Shown piece after piece: positions 6,882 to 8,246 of a stretch of DNA of 8,246 bases. The first letter of the stretch is position 1, and each line of letters starts with the position of its first letter. The stretch spans positions 1 through 8,246 of the forward strand of contig JBCCBI010000257.1 in assembly GCA_039034155.1 (NCBI GenBank). Reading direction: 5' to 3'. The notes beneath the pieces are model-generated. The model was not told the origin of the DNA, made no database searches, and worked only from the letters and a program-made list of their open reading frames with translations. This DNA is from JBCCBI01 sp039034155. GTDB taxonomy: Bacteria > Deinococcota > Deinococci > Deinococcales > Trueperaceae. The position numbers were made by a program, and so were the translations under genes.

Positions 6882-6909
6882 TGAGGTTCATTTCAACCTC
6901 AATTTTTTT
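6882..6909 (+). terminator. Rho-independent terminator after the marR gene
   Basis: TGAGGTT (6882-6888) and AACCTCA (6895-6901) form a perfect 7-bp stem with a 6-base loop, followed by one A and seven T (6903-6909). It starts 26 bases past the stop codon. The stem core GAGGTT/AACCTC is the same as in the hairpin at 3721-3788. Confidence 0.85.
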
Positions 6910-6922
6910 AGAGTTAAAACAT

Positions 6923-6941
6923 GTAATTACGAATTTCGTAA
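6923..6941. promoter_or_regulatory. Putative MarR operator 2
   Basis: TTACGAA-T-TTCGTAA (6927-6941) is a perfect inverted repeat with a one-base centre. It overlaps GTAATTACGAAT (6923-6934), a 12-base exact copy of operator 1. It lies 62 bases before the DUF2798-like start and just upstream of a possible -10, TAAGAT (6952-6957). The regulator at 6404 is the obvious candidate to bind it. Confidence 0.7.
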
Positions 6942-6943
6942 AA

Positions 6944-6961
6944 CCACATTTTAAGATGTGG
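6944..6961. repeat. Small hairpin between operator 2 and the DUF2798 ribosome binding site
   Basis: CCACAT (6944-6949) and ATGTGG (6956-6961) pair around TTTAAG. The possible -10 TAAGAT overlaps the loop and right arm, so it may be either leader structure or chance. No T-tract follows. Confidence 0.35.
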
Positions 6962-7002
6962 TAGAGCGTCTTAAAACTCTTGTTCCTAAGGAGGAATTAA
7001 CT

Positions 7003-7239
7003 ATGCAAGTCAGTCAAAAGGTTTTTGGAATTATCATGAGTATTGCCGTGGGGCTAAGTATGTCGTTCTTTTTATCCTTTTTTATGTTAGTTGTTGGGGT
7101 CGGGTTTGTCGAGGGATTTGTGCTGTTGTGGTTACGCAGCTTTGTCACTGCGTTTGCTGTGTCCGTACCGGTTGCCCTTGTAACTATTCCCATGACTGAA
7201 AAAGTTGTACTGCGCGTGTTTAAGGTGGGTAAATCATGA
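7003..7239 (+). CDS. DUF2798-like small two-helix membrane protein
   Basis: A 78-residue integral membrane protein of unknown function. The ATG at 7003 is chosen because a strong TAAGGAGG (6987-6994) lies 8 bases upstream; an in-frame GTG at 6958 has no such site. Two hydrophobic segments cover residues about 7-31 and 36-62. The pattern, with SMSFFLSF in the first helix, LWLRSFVTAFAVSVPVALVTIPM in the second and a short basic tail, matches DUF2798 proteins as I know them. The last codon overlaps the next start (ATGA, 7236-7239), so the two genes are co-translated. It is probably under control of the MarR protein through operator 2. Confidence 0.85.
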   Translation: MQVSQKVFGIIMSIAVGLSMSFFLSFFMLVVGVGFVEGFVLLWLRSFVTAFAVSVPVALVTIPMTEKVVLRVFKVGKS

Positions 7240-8180
7240 CTACATACACTAATTTATCTCAAACTCTACAAGAAACCGCCCCAAAACTTGGCGTACCACC
7301 TCAAGTTCAGCAAAAACAAGGTACAGGTGAAAGACTCATCGCTGTGATGGGCTGTACCGGCACACTAGGGTGTGAGCTTATGCAGCAACTAGTGACTGCA
7401 CCGCACACCATAAGTGTACGTGGCGTGTTGCGGCGTGCAGGTAGCATCTATCCAGTGCCGCTACAAACTGCGCCCAAGCGCGTAAGTTACGTAACAGCTA
7501 AGCACAACTCTGTAGCAGAATTAAGTCGCGCGTTTGCTGGTGCTGACGCCTTGTTTTTACTTACAGGTACGTCACTCCAACAGGTTGAGGTTGAGACGTG
7601 CGCTGTTGAGGCTGCTCAGCGAGCAGGCGTGAGGCGTATTATCAAGCTGTCTGCACCGTTAATTGCTAAGGGTGTTTCTGTTGAGGTCGCCAGTTGGCAC
7701 CGTCAGATTGAAGCAGCCATAGAAAGTACAGGGCTCGAGCACTGCTTTTTACGACCCTACGCGTTTATGCAAAACTGGCTCCGCAACACCCACAGCATTC
7801 GCTACTTTGGCAAAATTGTAGGGTCAGCAGGGAATGCTGCCCGCAACTATGTAGACGCACGCGATGTTGCTGCGGTTGCTGCCCAACTTTTGCTAAGTGA
7901 AGCTGCGCCTGTTCATAAAGCACTAACCCTTCAAGGACCTGAAGCCATTAACAATGAGGCTATAGCTGAACGGTTATCTAATGTGACAGGTGGATGTATT
8001 GACTACGAAAACCTCTCGTTTGAAGATCATTATGAATTGCTGGTGACAAGGGCAAACCTACCAGATTGGTTGGCGCGGCACATTGTCGAGCTCGAGGCGC
8101 TGGCAGTACATATTCCGGAAAGCTCGAGCGACAGTGTCACACAATGTCTGGCCAAGATGCTGGCCAATTCAGCGCCATAG
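7236..8180 (+). CDS. NmrA-like NAD(P)-binding protein (atypical SDR family)
   Basis: A 314-residue Rossmann-fold protein. The dinucleotide loop is GCTGTLG (G39, G42, G45). The family signatures FAGADALFLLTG, AAQRAGVRRIIKLSA, WHRQIEAAIESTGLEHCFLRPYAFMQN, NYVDARDVAAVAAQLL and the C-terminal LPDWLARHIVELEA are all present. The usual SDR YxxxK is absent, as in NmrA and QorB-type members, which act as NAD(P) sensors or quinone reductases. The substrate is unknown. Odd points: about 30 polar residues precede the first beta strand, and the last seven or so codons seem to come from antisense DNA of another gene (see 8030-8246), so the native C-terminus may be lost. Its start overlaps the membrane-protein stop, so it is the second gene of that operon. 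Confidence 0.9.
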   Translation: MTTYTNLSQTLQETAPKLGVPPQVQQKQGTGERLIAVMGCTGTLGCELMQQLVTAPHTISVRGVLRRAGSIYPVPLQTAPKRVSYVTAKHNSVAELSRAFAGADALFLLTGTSLQQVEVETCAVEAAQRAGVRRIIKLSAPLIAKGVSVEVASWHRQIEAAIESTGLEHCFLRPYAFMQNWLRNTHSIRYFGKIVGSAGNAARNYVDARDVAAVAAQLLLSEAAPVHKALTLQGPEAINNEAIAERLSNVTGGCIDYENLSFEDHYELLVTRANLPDWLARHIVELEALAVHIPESSSDSVTQCLAKMLANSAP

Positions 8181-8246
8181 CCCAGCGTGCGCGAGGCTTC
8201 ATGGACGATGAGGCATCGGCCCGTTTTTGCGACGGACTGGACGATG
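8030..8246 (-). pseudogene. 3'-truncated alpha-ketoacid dehydrogenase E1 beta subunit (C-terminal transketolase domain), partial
   Basis: Reading the minus strand from the right edge gives TIVQ-like residues, SVAKTGR, then HEASRTLGYGAELA and SILA. This is the pattern of the C-terminal domain of pyruvate or branched-chain 2-oxoacid dehydrogenase E1 beta (SVxKTGR...HEAPRTGGFGAEIA). The match ends near 8150. The frame then runs 40 more codons through sequence antisense to the NmrA-like gene and stops at TAA 8030-8032. The roughly 55-60 residues that normally follow, including the APVxRVTGxDxPxPY segment, are not found in this or the other minus-strand frames. I infer a gene truncated at its 3' end; the upstream part lies outside the window. 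A functional but altered protein is possible, as is an assembly join. Confidence 0.55.

Noticed and set aside
6958..7002. GTG start at 6958 for the DUF2798-like protein
   Set aside because: It would add 15 polar residues, lies inside a hairpin and has no Shine-Dalgarno, whereas the ATG at 7003 has TAAGGAGG at ideal spacing.
8201..8246. Possible plus-strand gene start at ATG 8201
   Set aside because: The upstream GAGG is poorly spaced, and the same bases encode a strong E1 beta-like match on the minus strand.

Overview
The window looks like ordinary bacterial chromosome of moderate GC, roughly half by eye, with tightly packed genes and no mobile element, CRISPR array or RNA gene that I can see. 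Assignment is tentative. Two genes (serS and the MocR regulator) have a -10-like hexamer only 6-7 bases before the ATG and no Shine-Dalgarno sequence, as in leaderless transcripts. Other genes have strong AAGGAG sites. The large lipoprotein has the 'LLVACSQ' style of lipobox. Together these would fit a Deinococcota (Truepera-like) relative, but the evidence is weak.

Layout. Bases 1-2137 (minus strand) hold a secreted lipoprotein with a C-terminal serine esterase/peptidase-type alpha/beta-hydrolase domain, cut by the left edge. Divergent from it is serS (2326-3606), seryl-tRNA synthetase. A long hairpin at 3721-3788 separates serS from the convergent MocR-type (GntR plus aminotransferase-fold) regulator at 3786-5306 (minus). 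Divergent from that regulator is a pyridoxamine-phosphate-oxidase-like flavoprotein (5602-6222). The 295-base region between them carries at least three AAGTGG half-sites resembling PdxR/MocR operators. Next comes a cysteine-free MarR regulator (6404-6856) with a near-consensus promoter overlapped by a perfect 16-bp palindrome, then a clear intrinsic terminator. A second copy of the palindrome core lies upstream of a two-gene operon: a DUF2798-like two-helix membrane protein (7003-7239) and an NmrA-like NAD(P)-binding protein (7236-8180), overlapping by ATGA.

The right edge contains a hidden feature. On the minus strand, from the edge to about 8150, the translation matches the C-terminal domain of an alpha-ketoacid dehydrogenase E1 beta subunit (SVAKTGR...HEASRTLGYGAELA). 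The match stops abruptly inside the tail of the NmrA-like gene, so this looks like a 3'-truncated gene joined tail-to-tail to its neighbour.

Two self-contained regulatory modules stand out: MocR/flavoprotein (probably vitamin B6- or flavin-related) and MarR/DUF2798/NmrA (probably a stress or xenobiotic response). Across the whole window the palindrome CTCGAG occurs 16 times, about eight times the chance expectation. It falls in all three reading frames and between genes, always as GCTCGAG on at least one strand, which looks like a highly iterated palindrome or another genome-wide DNA signal.
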